Positions 12,701-25,849 of a stretch of DNA of 64,000 nt are shown here, one piece after another (position 1 is the first letter of the stretch; each line of letters starts with the position of its first letter). The stretch is taken from NCBI GenBank assembly GCA_029531795.1, contig JAPEIS010000004.1, positions 434,001 through 498,000 on the forward strand, in the 5' to 3' direction. The translations under genes were made by a program, and so were the position numbers. Under the pieces are notes generated by a model. The model ran no database searches, was not told the origin of the DNA, and saw nothing but the letters and a program-made list of their open reading frames with translations. Origin of the DNA: Sclerotinia nivalis. Lineage: Eukaryota > Ascomycota > Leotiomycetes > Helotiales > Sclerotiniaceae.

Positions 12701-15700
12701 TATTTCAAATCGAATTGTAAATATACTTTATAATTAGAATAAAAAAGAAATTTATAAATATCTTAAAATAAAATATAATAATTGTCTAGCATCTGTTCTA
12801 TAATTTTCGAATAATCGAAAACTATATATTTTTCAAAACCAGATTTATAAAAAGAAAGATTTTTGAGATATTCAATATCTAGTTTATCAACCACTAATAA
12901 TATTATTGATCAATCAGAAAGTTTATCATTAGCTACTATAATATATTTATATATATAGTATTTATACCCTTTAGATATAATCTTATTAAACCAAAACATC
13001 TATTGAGAATTGTATTTAGATCTTTTTCTATTTTTATAAAGAAGAATATTTGGTTTGAATTATACTCAATAAATATAAAAAGAAGTAGAAGGAATATAAA
13101 CTAGTTCTGTAGCGTTTAAATCTCTATAAATATAAAGAAATCGAATAACTCTTAATCGAAATTTATTTATTGTTAAAAGATCTATATCGATTTCATTCTT
13201 CTAAAACTATTTATTTATAATATCTATTAAATTTATAGATATTTCTCAAAGAATCGATCTTTTATCTGTAAAATATATATATGTTTTTGAAAGATTCGAT
13301 TGAAAAATAAAAACTTGATTGATCGAAATATATTGATCTTTTTCTTAAGGAAATAATTTGAAGTGTTTGAAATCCATTTTGAAAGAAAAATCGAATTGAT
13401 ATAGAATTTCGATTAATATATATAAATTATCTATTTGAAAAATTGTATTAAAAGTATACAATAATTGAACTTTCGAAAAGGAAGATATAATATAATAACG
13501 ATATTTCCGATAATCGAAGCTATAATCTTGATTTTCAGTAAAAATCTCTGAAAAGGCATTTTCTTCGAAACTATCTAATAATTGAAGGAGTATATCTTCT
13601 ACTGAATAAGACAATTTGGATTATATAAACCTTTAAAAAGATCGAATATATAAAAAGTTTTTATTTTGAATTCCTTTAAATCATTTTATACTAATTTTCG
13701 AAAAAAAAGAAAATAGTTTTGAATTATACTGAAGACTCAAAAGTTTAAAAAGTTTTGTAAATTGTTCGAATCTGAATAATCACCTTGAGATTCTGAAATA
13801 AATTCAGAAAGGGAATCAGATACTTCTTCGAATACTTTTTCGGAATCTATTGAATTGGAAGAGTCTTCTGATGAATTAGATTTTTGTTGATCTTCAAATC
13901 GTATTGTTTTTGGAATTGATTTGGTATTAAATGCAAAATTATCAATATTTCTACCAGCAATTTCGAATTCTATTGAAATCTCAATATTGAGGATAGCTAT
14001 TTGATACTTTGGATCAACTGGATATAGAATGAATTAATAAGAAAAAAATTATTTAAATTTTGAAATCTGAATAAGTATTCTTTTTTTATCCAAATCTTCG
14101 TCTTCAATAGAAAGAATAGAATTAAAGATATCAATATAATTTTTGTTTGTATAAAACTATAATAGACTTAACAAAAGAATCTTCTAATTCTTATTAGGAT
14201 TACTTTCCTTATTAGAACAAATGAAAGTATAAATAATTCATCAAACCCTTTCGATTACAAAATCAATAATAATACATTCTTTTAAACCTATATCTATTCT
14301 ATTAATAATTCCTATAGAAATATTACTATTAGATTGAATTCTATATCGATATAAATTTAAATGATCAACGAAGATAGAAAAAACAATATTGCCATCAAAA
14401 TCTTAATCAACTATACAATTGGATTTACCTATAATAATCTCTATTGAAAATGATCCTGATAAAATATATATTCCCTTAATTCAGAAAGAACAATCTTTAT
14501 CTACAATACAAATAATGATTAGAATAATTGAATAATCTATAATATTAATCCTATCTAGATCAATCATTTGTTGATCGTTTTTGAAGAAAACATTAAAACT
14601 TGATAGATTGTATTTAGGATCCTTCTATTTATAAGAGAAATATTATCAAATTTGATTAAAAGAAAAATGAATCAGATAATTCTGAATAAATCCATATCGA
14701 ATTGAATATACTAGTTCAAGATCTGAGTTCATAATTGAATTCTGATTTAATTGATCAAATTGATCAAATTGACCATTTTGATCTGGGTTACCCTAATCTT
14801 TATTCTGAATTGAAACTAAAAAAGTTGAAGAAACTTCTGATTTATAAATAATTATTAGTTTCTTTTTTCTAATTAAGTTTTCTCGAATAATAAAGTGTTT
14901 GAAATACTTAACAGTATTTGAAGAGATCTAACAAAAATCTAAAAGATTAATTCTTTTAGAATCTAATATAAAATATTGTATAAATATTTTATAATCTATT
15001 GGTCTTTATTTTTATCTACCAATAATATTAGAAAATGGTTTAGAATTTCTAAAGTATCTTTTATAATTGTTAACAAAAGTTGTATACTTAAAAAAAGGGA
15101 TAAATAATCGAACTTCCGATGATAATAGTTCAGCTTGATAAACTTCTAGAGAAGAAATAGAAACTTATAATTATGAAAATATTATTGATATTTAAGAGAT
15201 AGTATTTTTGTTTCGATTATAAATATGAAATACAAAAAGGTTCTTGTTCTGTTTACGAATTTCTTTCTATAATTAAAAAAAAAGACAGATATCTTTAAAT
15301 TCTAATGAAATAATAAAACGGAATCTCTTTCATTATAAAACTATTATATAAAAAATAATTTTGTTTTCAAGATTTTCTTTATTGTTGATATCATCTGAAT
15401 TAATTTCTTTAACAAAACTTTGTTCAAATATTTGTATAAATTTAGTCGAATTATTGAAAGATCTTTGATCTGAATAATCTAAAGAATTATCGAATTCGTT
15501 ATCTGGAATAATACTATAAAAGATAGTATCTGAATTATAGATATTATTTAACTGAAAAAGAATATCTTTATTAATTTTTGGTTTTTTATAGTAATTGATA
15601 CAAACTCGATCTAATTTTCTCGAACTAATTGTATCAATTTGATTGATACCAGATTTTTTTATAAATTAATCCTTTATAACGATATAAGAAAGATTACTAA

Positions 15701-15845
15701 TAATAATACTCTTAGATAAAATTATAATACAAAGAATTATTTATTACTATATTGATAAAAGATTTCCAATACATTTAGATTTAAAATATTTATATTTTTT
15801 ACAATCAAAACAGAAAGGTTTTTTACTTGGATTATATTCTTCTAT
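9800..15845 (-). pseudogene. Degraded gag-pol of gypsy element C
   Basis: Minus-strand remnants of a gypsy polyprotein. The knuckle at 15771-15812 reads C-x2-C-x4-Y-x4-C, where functional gag knuckles have C-x2-C-x4-H-x4-C; the His-to-Tyr change is what a C-to-T mutation in a CAC/CAT codon gives. The reverse transcriptase keeps YIDDI at 12441-12455, followed by recognisable thumb and connection sequence (for example FLVSINQTKIRSFL, then KNFAEIFYPFS) to about 12110. Stops interrupt all frames. The 5' part of gag continues beyond the Fot1 and D insertions (18032-18361, then 32385-33700). Confidence 0.7.
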
Positions 15846-15846
15846 A

Positions 15847-15888
15847 ACCGATATCCCTATATCGTGCACAACCCCACATCTTGCACGC
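15847..15888 (+). repeat. Left inverted repeat of the Fot1-type element
   Basis: 42 bp; contains ATCGTGCACAACCCCACATC then TTGCACGC. Matches 40 of 42 positions of the complement of the right end. Confidence 0.93.
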
Positions 15889-15917
15889 ACTTTTAATTTT
15901 ATAAAATATCAACCACT

Positions 15918-17863
15918 ATGGATGGATACAGCGATGATATGCTTTTAGAGGTCTGTATGGAGTTCGCATTAGTTCAAATTAAAGGTGTAGAGCATTCTAA
16001 ATATACTCAAATAGCTAATTTCTTCAAAATCAATTGTTCGACGCTTTTTCGGCGCTATAGAGGCAAAACCATCTCTTGCAGTATTGTATATGCTGAAACT
16101 CATCAATCTCTTTCAAAAGAGCAAGAAGAGGTTTTAATTGATTAGATCAATAAGTTAATACAAAGATCTATGCTTTCTATAAGCTGTATAGTCAAAACTT
16201 TGCAGAAGAGATTATAGGTTGCTTTCTAGAGAAGAATTGGACAGCAAATTTTGTAAAAAGGTATAAAATATGTTTTCAAAGTCGGTATCTCTGATGTATT
16301 GATAATTTGTATATGAAAGCTGATAATGTTGTTATATTTGAGTATTTTTATAATCTGGTTTGAGTTATTTTATATTGTTGTTGAATTTTATTATTTAAAA
16401 GAGTTATGCTAATATTTTTATTTTTTTTATTTAATTAACAAAAGTAACTATAAAATACGATATATCATCGAAGAATATATACAATTGGAACGAAAAAGGC
16501 TTTCTTATTGGTTTGGAAAGAACTATAAAGAGGATAATGAGTATTAGTATATATAATCGTAGTAAAGCTACGAAAGCTAGGTAGGATGGATCAAAAGAGT
16601 TTATTATTCTTTTAGTATATATATGTATCGATGAAACAGTTATTCTTTTTATTTTAATTTATAAAAGGGAATCTGGGGATCTATAGGATATATAGATTGA
16701 TGAGATAGGAGTGAAGGATTAGATTTATTTTGAAGCTTCAAATAATGGATGATCATCGAATATATTCGGTTTTATTTGGTTTACCAAGATCTTTCAATAT
16801 TATATTTGTTCAAAAGCAGGGAAAGGATATTATCTATTGATTGTAGATGATTATTTTAGTTATATGAATATAGAATTTATATCGAAATATAATGAATTGA
16901 AGATCATTTTATTGATTCTTCCTTTCTATTCTATATATCGATTACAATTTCTTGATATAAATTACTTCCTTTTTCTTTCGACGAATTATAGTATAGAACT
17001 CAATAATCTGATATACAAAAGCAAGGGTATCGTTGAAATATCGAAATGTAATTTTTGGATGATATTTAAGATAGTTTGAGTTCAATCTGTTATTATTTAT
17101 AATATTCTGAAATCTTTTGAAAAAGTAAGTATTTATCCTATAAATAAAAATATTATTATTTGTAGTATCGAATCTAAAAAAGCCTTTATGTTATTTATAT
17201 CGATACAATTTGTAGGGAATAAAATAAAGATATTATATATGATTAAAACTTTTTGTTATTTCAAATTAGAGTTTCATTTCAAATAAGATCCCGATATCAT
17301 TCAGAAGCTTTTTAAGGCTACATTTACAAATACAACTAATATTAATATCCAATTGTATAAAGCAAAGGATTTAAAAGAAATTTTAAAGATCGAAAAAAAG
17401 AAAAGGATCTGTTCCAAATGTTTAAATTTTGTAGGGAAAGAAGGCGGGAATGCTTTTTTATACTTCCTTTTGCAAATTGAAAAAGCTAAAGTTTACCAAT
17501 CGATTAAAGCATTAATTGTTGAATAGAAAAAGAAAGCTAAGAAGCAAAAAAAAGCTGAAAAGAAAGTTGAAAAGGAATAAAGGGATAAAGCGATTAAAGA
17601 AAAGATAATACAAAGGGAGATTGATCGTCAAATTGTATGTAATACTAAGGAAGAGGTAAAAAGAGCTCGGAAATCATTAATACCTTTTATTAAAAGAATT
17701 CAAATGATTTTAAAACGTTCTTATACTATAAACTTAGTATCTAAAAAAGCTATAAAGGATTACGATATTATAGAGGTTGATAAATTAATAATAGAAGGAG
17801 AAAGGGGGGTATTGCATTCAAGGGTTGGACGATACATCAAGATTTCGTCGAAATTGATAAAGT
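15918..17863 (+). pseudogene. Fot1/pogo-family transposase, broken
   Basis: The first 75 codons are open: MDGYSDDMLLEVCMEFALVQ, then a pipsqueak-type helix-turn-helix (SKYTQIANFFKINCSTLFRR) as in Fot1 transposases. Stops follow. A DDE-domain piece is open at 16837-17079: LIVDDYFSY stands where the family has LIVDGHGSH, so the Gly and His after the second catalytic Asp are changed to Asp and Tyr, and it continues to ELNNLIYKSKGIVEISK. The lysine-rich C-terminal region reads through about 17330-17863. A full-length member has about 500-600 residues. The protein cannot be made from this copy. Confidence 0.85.
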
Positions 17864-17988
17864 AAAGATTTTTTGATTCTATTGGATAATATTATATCTT
17901 TTCATATATCAAAAAAAATCGTAGTTTTATATTTTATAAATTATAATTAATATCGAATTTTGAAGTGATCATAGTTATGATATGGGGG

Positions 17989-18030
17989 GCGTGCAAGATG
18001 TGGGGTCGTGCACGATGTAGGGATATCGGT
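17989..18030 (-). repeat. Right inverted repeat of the Fot1-type element
   Basis: 42 bp, ending GTAGGGATATCGGT. The two mismatches with the left end are C/T and G/A. Confidence 0.93.
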
Positions 18031-18361
18031 TACTATTTACAATAAAATGTTTTGAAATCTTTAGATTCAGTAAATTGATTTGTTAAATTTGATTGAAGAT
18101 CTACTGAAGGTTATTGTTCTATTCTTATCAATTATTATTATTGCAATTGTTATTTCCATCTTTATTTTGATTTCATGAATTATTAGAATTGTAATTTCCT
18201 TCCGAACTATTCTTTTTAAAAGTAGGTTTTGATTTTAATTGTTGGAAAAGAATTTCGAACTTCTATTCTTTAATAAAACCTTTAAATTTGATATTGGATA
18301 TACTATCTATAAGTTTTTTAACAATCTCATTGTTTATAAATGAATCTTGAAACTCTATATT

Positions 18362-18507
18362 TGTCACGGGTTCGTAACCCGTTTCTAGCTAGTCTGTATG
18401 GCTGTCTAAAGCATTTATCCCTTATATAGTCGGTGCTTTTTCTAGTATCTTTTTCTTTCTTTGTAGAATATTATTATATTTTAAAGTATTCTATTATTAT
18501 TGTGATA
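18362..18507 (+). repeat. 5' LTR of gypsy element D
   Basis: Starts TGTCACGGGTTCGTAACCCG, ends TTGTGATA, with TATATAG at 18423-18429. About 30 of 146 positions differ from the 3' LTR; all are transitions. Confidence 0.92.
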
Positions 18508-18510
18508 GTA

Positions 18511-19871
18511 CAGTAACCGAAAACACGTAAATATAAATTTTTACGCGTTTCATTCTTACAATCTATATTCTATTTATTAATTATACCATTACAACGCACT
18601 CCATTAAAATCAATTGATAATAATAATGTTCCTCAAAAGTATCTTAGCCTATATGATCGTGATAGAATTATTGGAAAAGCCTCAGAAAGTGCAGGATCCA
18701 TTAAAATTGCGAATAATCTTGGAATAATCTGTATTATTATATATAACACTATTAAGATGAATCAATTACACAATAAAGATAAATCCTTATTCAAAAAACT
18801 CTAATAAAAGTGTTATTCAGAAAGAAACAAATATATAGTAATATAGTATATATGTTTATAGCCCAAATTGATCTATTAGGAAACTATTACAGCTTATAAA
18901 CTTGATTTCAAAAAGGATATTATCAAAAGGATCTTTTATATATATAAAATAGATAATTGAAGAACTAGAAAGAGGCCTAAATTTACATTAAAATATACAC
19001 TTAAACGATTTGTATAATATCTAATGTGGAGGGGCCTTATAATGAAGGAATAAAGCTTAATCTTCTAATCGGATGAATGCTTTATAGAGTAGAGGCGGGG
19101 TAAAAAACAGGAATGGGTTTTCCGCTCTTCTTCTCAAAAATAGAATCGGAATATAATTTAAATATATTCTTCAAAAAAGAATATAAAGGTTATAATCTAA
19201 GGAGGCTTTTGTGATACCGGAAGAAACAATCTCTATATTATGAATAGAAATTTTGAATCCAAAAAGTTTGGGTATAGTACCAATTCATATTTGGAGGTGT
19301 TTGATACAGAAATCGAATCTATTTTCGAAGGATTGGATTCAGGGTATCAATTTATACAAGATAATGCTTTTATATATATTGTTCGCAAAATAAAAGTATA
19401 ATTTCGAAAGAGGGATATCTTATTAGTTCAAGATTGGCTTCCTTATAATCCTGATCTAAATTCTATAAAGTATATTTGATAGCATCTAAAAGTATATATT
19501 TTTGAGATGTTTCTTGATCTTGTTATAGATAAAAGCACTTTAGAATATACTAGATAAAGATTGAAGAGTGTTTTACAAGCAGTTTGGAATACATTGGATA
19601 ATAGGTTATTCGAAAAATTGGGGGCTAGTATATCGAATAGAATAAAGGTCTGTATCACAATTGATAACTGATATACTAAATATTGAAGGTTTAAAGTAGG
19701 GTAACAATATAATTTTTTTATATTATTAAAATATATATATAGATCTCAAATATATCAAAATTTTATATTAAAATAATGAAACGTTAATTTAATAAATAAG
19801 ATTGAATAGAATAATATTGATAAATAATTCCGGGTGAAATCCGGCCGGCCATTATCTGTGCGTAAGTACTG
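18511..19871 (+). mobile_element. Tc1/mariner-like transposon, RIP-degraded
   Basis: Starts CAGTAACCGAAAACACG and ends GCGTAAGTACTG, flanked by TA at 18509-18510 and 19872-19873. The inverted ends share only CAGTA clearly. The insertion point is confirmed by element A, whose leader reads straight through the site (complement of 8091-8110) with one TA. It lies two bases beyond the 5' LTR of D, where the primer-binding site would be, so it would block replication of D. Confidence 0.85.
18600..19690 (+). pseudogene. Tc1/mariner-family transposase, broken
   Basis: Plus-strand fragments in order: N-terminal DNA-binding piece (DRDRIIGKASESAGSIKIAN), then SDECFIE near 19065 (first catalytic Asp), QDNAFIYIVRKIK near 19355-19395 (second Asp) and DWLPYNPDLNSIKYI near 19430-19480, where the final catalytic Glu is replaced by Lys. 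Spacing fits the DD-x34-E layout of fungal Tc1-like transposases. Several stops interrupt it, so it is inactive. Confidence 0.85.
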
Positions 19872-20016
19872 TATATTCTAATCTTTATAAAGATTCTGTT
19901 GTTGAATGGGAAAGATAGTCTAGTTTTATCAAATAATTAATTTCACGAAATATTCGGAAACTTCGATTATTAATATATTGATAAACAATAAACAATACTT
20001 TAATTCGATTCTAATC

Positions 20017-20077
20017 TAGATCTAAATCTAGATCTAGATTCAGATCTAGATTCAGATTCAGATCCAGACCTCGATTT
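20017..20077. repeat. Hexanucleotide repeat in the leader of element D
   Basis: Runs of AGATCT/AGATTC units (TCTAGATCTAGATTCAGATC and similar) between the mariner element and the coding part of D. The counterpart in A is 7918-7968. Confidence 0.75.
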
Positions 20078-23000
20078 AATCAATATTATATTGTTATATA
20101 CTCGAAATCAAAGATTCTATAATTATACTTTAGTTTTTAAGATTGTCTTAAATAATCTATTATTATATCGGATATCATTCAATCAATTTTATTAAAATTA
20201 TTGATATTTTTAATTTGATTAAAGATAATACTTGAATTCCGAAAGTATATTAAATTTGTTTTTTTTAATTATCAATGATTTATATATAAGCTTTTTAATA
20301 TTGAAGATAAAGATCTTAAAGATTCAATCTTTGTTTTCGATATATTTATTAATATATAGAATTTTGAAATTGTTGTATATATATAATATTTGTTTAGTTT
20401 TATAAAACGGATATTAGCTTAAATAAAGCAATATTGATAAGAAATATATGTATTATAAGGAGATTTGTAATTAAATAATATAGCTAATACGAGATTAATG
20501 ATTCAGAACTTTGTTTTTCGGGAATAATTTGATTAATTATTTATTAATACAAACTCTATTGTATCAATCTATCGATTATGATAAATTACAAAGAATTTTA
20601 AATTGTTCAAAAATGAAAAAACAGGTTTTTTGATTCGATAAAGTGAATATAAAGATTGGAAAATAGGTTTATATATTTATTGGAAAAACGATTCTATAGT
20701 TTTCGATATAGAATAAAAGAAATTGTTATATATAATTTCGTTTTTGGAAGGAATAATTTGATAAGAAAGATGAAAAGATATTGAAGGAATTATAGATAAT
20801 ATATCGGAATTTATTATTGTAGATGTATTTCTAAAGAAATTTGATGGTCTTTATATTTCAATTGATATTGAATATAAGATAACAATCAAATTCGATAAAT
20901 TCAAAATGGACAAAAAAATCCTATTTTTTATTTTTTTTTAATAATTGGAATATTTAAATATATTTAATAGAAAGATTTCTTAAGAAATAGTTTTTGTAAT
21001 GAAATAAAAAGTTATTGATGAATTGAAGATATTAATAAAAGACGATTCAAATCTTTGCGAATTTATTAATATTAAAAAATAAAAAAAGAAGTTTTAAATA
21101 TAGAATCAAAATTGTTAGGATAACGAATATTATAATATAAACTTTTCGAGATCTAGTTTAATTTATATTCAATAATAAATATTATCAGTATTTTATATTC
21201 AAAACGATCTTATAGATCTCGATGTAATTAGAATTTCAAAACAAATATAAAAAGAGTATGAATATCTTTATAATTTATATTATTTTTATAAACAATCTAG
21301 GTATCGAATTGTAGATTGTAAAGCAAAGAAATAAATCGATATTATAAGAAATGTAAGTAGATATAAAGGTATTTTTTGTAGAAGTAGTTATTTGAAAGGT
21401 AATCAATAATACTATTCGAGTAATTCAATTAATTGAGATAACTATTAATGAGAAGGATATTAAATATAACTTCAAATTTAATAATATTATTCCTTTAATT
21501 CAATTAATTATAGAAGTTTTTAATAAGGTAATTATTAAGATTATAATAATCATCAATAATAATACTTTAATATATTTATTAGGTTCGTTGAAAAAAAAAT
21601 ATTAATATTATCAAAAAGTATATCAAATATATCTTCCCGCAATATAATATCATCGTTACCTATATTTATTCAAGAGTATTTAGGAAAAGTTTAACTTTTG
21701 TAATAAATCATTTGTAAAGGTTATCAAAAGATATAAAATGAATATAATAAGTAATAACTAATAAAGAACCTTTATAGTTCAATTCTATAAATAACAAATC
21801 TCTATTTGTTCAAATTATTATATTTTCAATATACTTTTCTTCTTTCAATATAATCAATTTGATTGATAATAGATATTCAAGAAAAGTATTCATTGATCGT
21901 TCTTTCGTTGATCGAAACAATATCTCAATTCAATCTTTATTATATCATTGCGAATTTTGTTTAACAGATAGAAATATTATAAATATCATTATTGATTATT
22001 TCATAATGAATATAGTAATAAAACAATATAAAGAAATATAATTATTTTTTATTACAAAATTTTTCAAAGAAACTTTAGTTATTTTCGGGTTATTATAATT
22101 ATAATACTATAATTTATATATAAATTGATAGAATATAATTCTTTTTTTCAATTTTCAATATTATATGATATATTATTGCTTTTATAGTATATTCGATTCA
22201 ATATAAGTATCAATAATCCCTTTACTAATATATATAGATCAAATATATAAAAGTAGTATATCTATAAAATCATTTATCGATAAAATCCTTGATGTATTAT
22301 TTTCAATTAAAATTTTCCTTTTTAATATAAAAAAGAATCCTTTTCAATATTTATTATCATTTATTGAAGATGAAAATGAAGATAACAAAATATACATTCA
22401 AAATTTTAAAATGGTTTTAAAAAAGCTATCGAAACAAGATTATAATGAATCAATTTCTATAGACGAAGATTATAAATCAATAAAAGATTCTGGAATCGAT
22501 TTACAAATCGATAAGATCTTGATATTTGGTGTAAATCATTATTATATAAGAATTTATAATAAAAAAACATGATTTCAAATACAAATAATATTGAATTGAT
22601 ATTCTATTCAATATAAGTTTATACAAAAGATTGTTGAACAATATCGGCTGAAATTAATACTAAAGAATAAACCTTTATTATTGTTATCAGTTCCAATTCC
22701 AAAAGAGCAAATCGAGATTACTTCCAATATAAGATCAGATTTAAATAATATTTATTAATTACAAGCTATTAGTTTTATATCTTTTTGTTAATAAAATAAA
22801 ATGAAAATTATATATCTTATATAGAAGGAATTAGATTAAACAAAAAAAACTATTTAATAAAAACGTTTATATAAAACAATAATGATTTTAGTTTTTCAAA
22901 AACAAGATTTCAAGGATATATTATATAGAAAAAGCAATATCGCCGATATATTAGCTAAAATATCTCTGAAGCTTTAGGATTTTGTTTATTATTGTTATCA

Positions 23001-25174
23001 ATTAAAACATTTTCAGAAAATAACAGAAATAAATATTGAGAAATTCCTCAATAGCAAATCACTACTCAACGATAATAAGATCAAGGAAAAGTTTTTTTCG
23101 TAGCTTCAAAACAAACTATTTGTTTTCTTATTTCGTTATATAGATACATTTTCTTTATATCGAATATAGAATTACAAAATAAAATTAATATTTAGAAAAG
23201 AATCTCTATATTTCAAAAATCGTCCTTTATCCCCTTTCGAATTAAAAATAGTTCGAAAATGAATCGATAACAATCTTGTCAAAAATTTCATTCGAGAATC
23301 AAAATTACAAAATACAATCTTATTACTTCTAACAACCAAATCTGATAAAAGGGTTTATATCTATCAGGATTATCATAATTTAAATAATATTATTATTAAG
23401 AACCGATACTCTTTACTAATTGTTCGAAAAACTCTGAATATTCTTTGTAATACAAAAATCTATATCAAATTAGATATTATTACTATTTTCAATAAATTTT
23501 GTATTGTAGAGAATAACGAATGGAAAATCGTTTTCATTATTCGATTTGGATTATTTGAATCATTAATTATATTTTTTGGTTTTTGCAATATATTAGTATC
23601 ATTTCAATACTATATTAATTATATTTTGTTTAACAAACTGAATAAATACTATATTATATATTTCGATAACGTTTTTATATATTTTGAAGATAAGAATCAA
23701 TATTGAGAATATATTCGTAATATAGTTTAAAAATTGTAAGATGCTGATTTATAAATCAATATTAATAAATACAAATTCGAAACAATTTCTATAAAATATT
23801 TAAGCTTTATAATCACAACCGAAGGTATAAAAATGAATCAAGATAAAATATCAACTATTATTTTTTGAGTACAATTAGTATCTGTTAAAAATTTACAACG
23901 ATTTTTTGATTTCGCGAATTTTTATTGTTGATTTATAAAAGACTTTTCAAAGATCTATTATCCTTTAAATGATCTTTTGTAGAAAGGAATAAATTGACAA
24001 TAGAAGAACAATCATATAATAATATTCAAGAATCCAAAGAAAGCATTTATAACAATTCCAATACTTGTTTATTTTAATTACAATAGAAAAACTATATTGG
24101 AAATAGATATTTCGGATTGAATTTCGAAAAAGGTATTTTTTCAATACAATGATAACAATGTTTTACAACTAATAATATACTTTTCTTCGAAATATTCGAT
24201 TATTAAATCAATAAAAAAATGATAATCGGAATTACAAAGATCTCAATAGAAATTCGAAATCCTGATTGATTATAAGAATCTGGAATACTTTACAATAATA
24301 AAAGCATTAAATCAATATCAAATATAATGATCAGAGTTCTTATTTTAATATAATTTCCGAATTGTTTATCAACCAGGAATCAAAACAATTCGGCTAGATA
24401 TTTTGAACCATTGACAAGAGAATCGATCTGATAATTTTAATCCCAATAATAAACATTTAAAAAACCAAAAACACATTATTTTATCTACTGATAGATTCGA
24501 TATAAATTTATACAAAGAACTTATAAATAATTTTTCATTAATTATAATAAATTAAACAATACTATTTGAAAATAAATCTATCGATGAATTTATTGATATA
24601 ATATATAATAGATCAGATATAACCAAACAATTAATATCAATAATCAAAGATCTCTTTACAATCAAATAACTAAAAGAATTCAGGAAAATCTTACGAATAG
24701 TTATACAGAATTGCTATATTTACAATAATAAGATTTACTATTATAAAAAATTATAGATTCTGTCTAATGATGAATTAAAGATACAAATTTTATACAGAAC
24801 ATATTCATCGGACTCTGTTGGCCATTCTGATTATACAAAGATTATTGATTTGATCTTCAGAAACTACTGATAACTATAGATGTATCAAAAAATAGATGCT
24901 TATATTCAAGCTTGTGAACTTTCTATTCGAATAAAATCCCCAAAATCATCCCCTTCAGGATTCCTGAAACCATTGTCTATTCCTTTCCAATTATAATCAG
25001 ATATTTCAATCAATTATATTACACCTTTGCTAGATTATAAACACTACAATTCAATATACAAATACATATTAATAATTGTTTGTAAATTAACAAAAATGAA
25101 ACATTTTATAAATACAAGATCTCTAACAATAAAAGAATTAGTTAATATTTTCATCAATTGCATTTATATATTAC

Positions 25175-25382
25175 TGTCGGGATTACAGTCATATGATCAT
25201 GAACCGTAGTTAAATCATATGATCGTATTAGATCATGTGATCATAAGGGATTGTACGAGTTTCTTCAAATATATATTTGAAGAGTTCGTTTTTTCAATAT
25301 AGATAGTAACAATTAAGAATCAAGTTTTATTAAATAGACTAAAGTACTTTACACTTTGATCCTTATTATTTCGATACTAATA
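25175..25382 (+). repeat. 5' LTR of the copia element
   Basis: 208 bp, starts TGTCGGGATTACAGTC. Less mutated at its left end than its partner, which starts TATCGGAATTATAATT. Confidence 0.92.
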
Positions 25383-25849
25383 TTAATTAGTGATATTACA
25401 AATTAGGGGATTTGAATATCTTTAAGGAATATTGTTTTCCTGAAGGATCTTTTGAGAATTAGTTGAATCAATTTGAAGAGATATCAATTTCCAAATAAAT
25501 GGATATTGTTTCTATTTGGGTATCAAGAATACTGTTTTCTTGTTTTGCTAGGATATTGGTATACTAATGAGTTAATTCTGAATATCGTTTTCAGAAGGAA
25601 ACTCAAGGGAGTTCGATTGTTATTGTAGTAGTTAGATTTCTGTGTTTATTATGTATTTTGTATACGAATTACAATACAAATATATTCTTTTTCTTTTTTT
25701 TGAAATATATTCTTTTAAGAATCTACAATTTAATAAACAATTTAAACAATATACTTTTCTATTTCATTTTCCTATTCCTTCCAAAAATATATTATTTACG
25801 AATCCGAAAACAACAACAATATATCTAGAAAGATCTTTATTATAGATAT

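Larger units (their letters stand above)
15847..18030 (+). mobile_element. Fot1/pogo-type DNA transposon, RIP-degraded
   Basis: A 2,184-bp element with 42-bp terminal inverted repeats (15847-15888 and 17989-18030), starting ACCGATATCCCTATATCG and ending with its complement, with only two mismatches, both transitions. It is flanked by TA at 15845-15846 and 18031-18032, the duplication typical of Tc1/mariner/pogo elements. The transposase remnant reads on the plus strand. It is inserted in the gag region of element C, just upstream of its zinc knuckle. The inverted ends are much better preserved than the interior. Confidence 0.92.
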
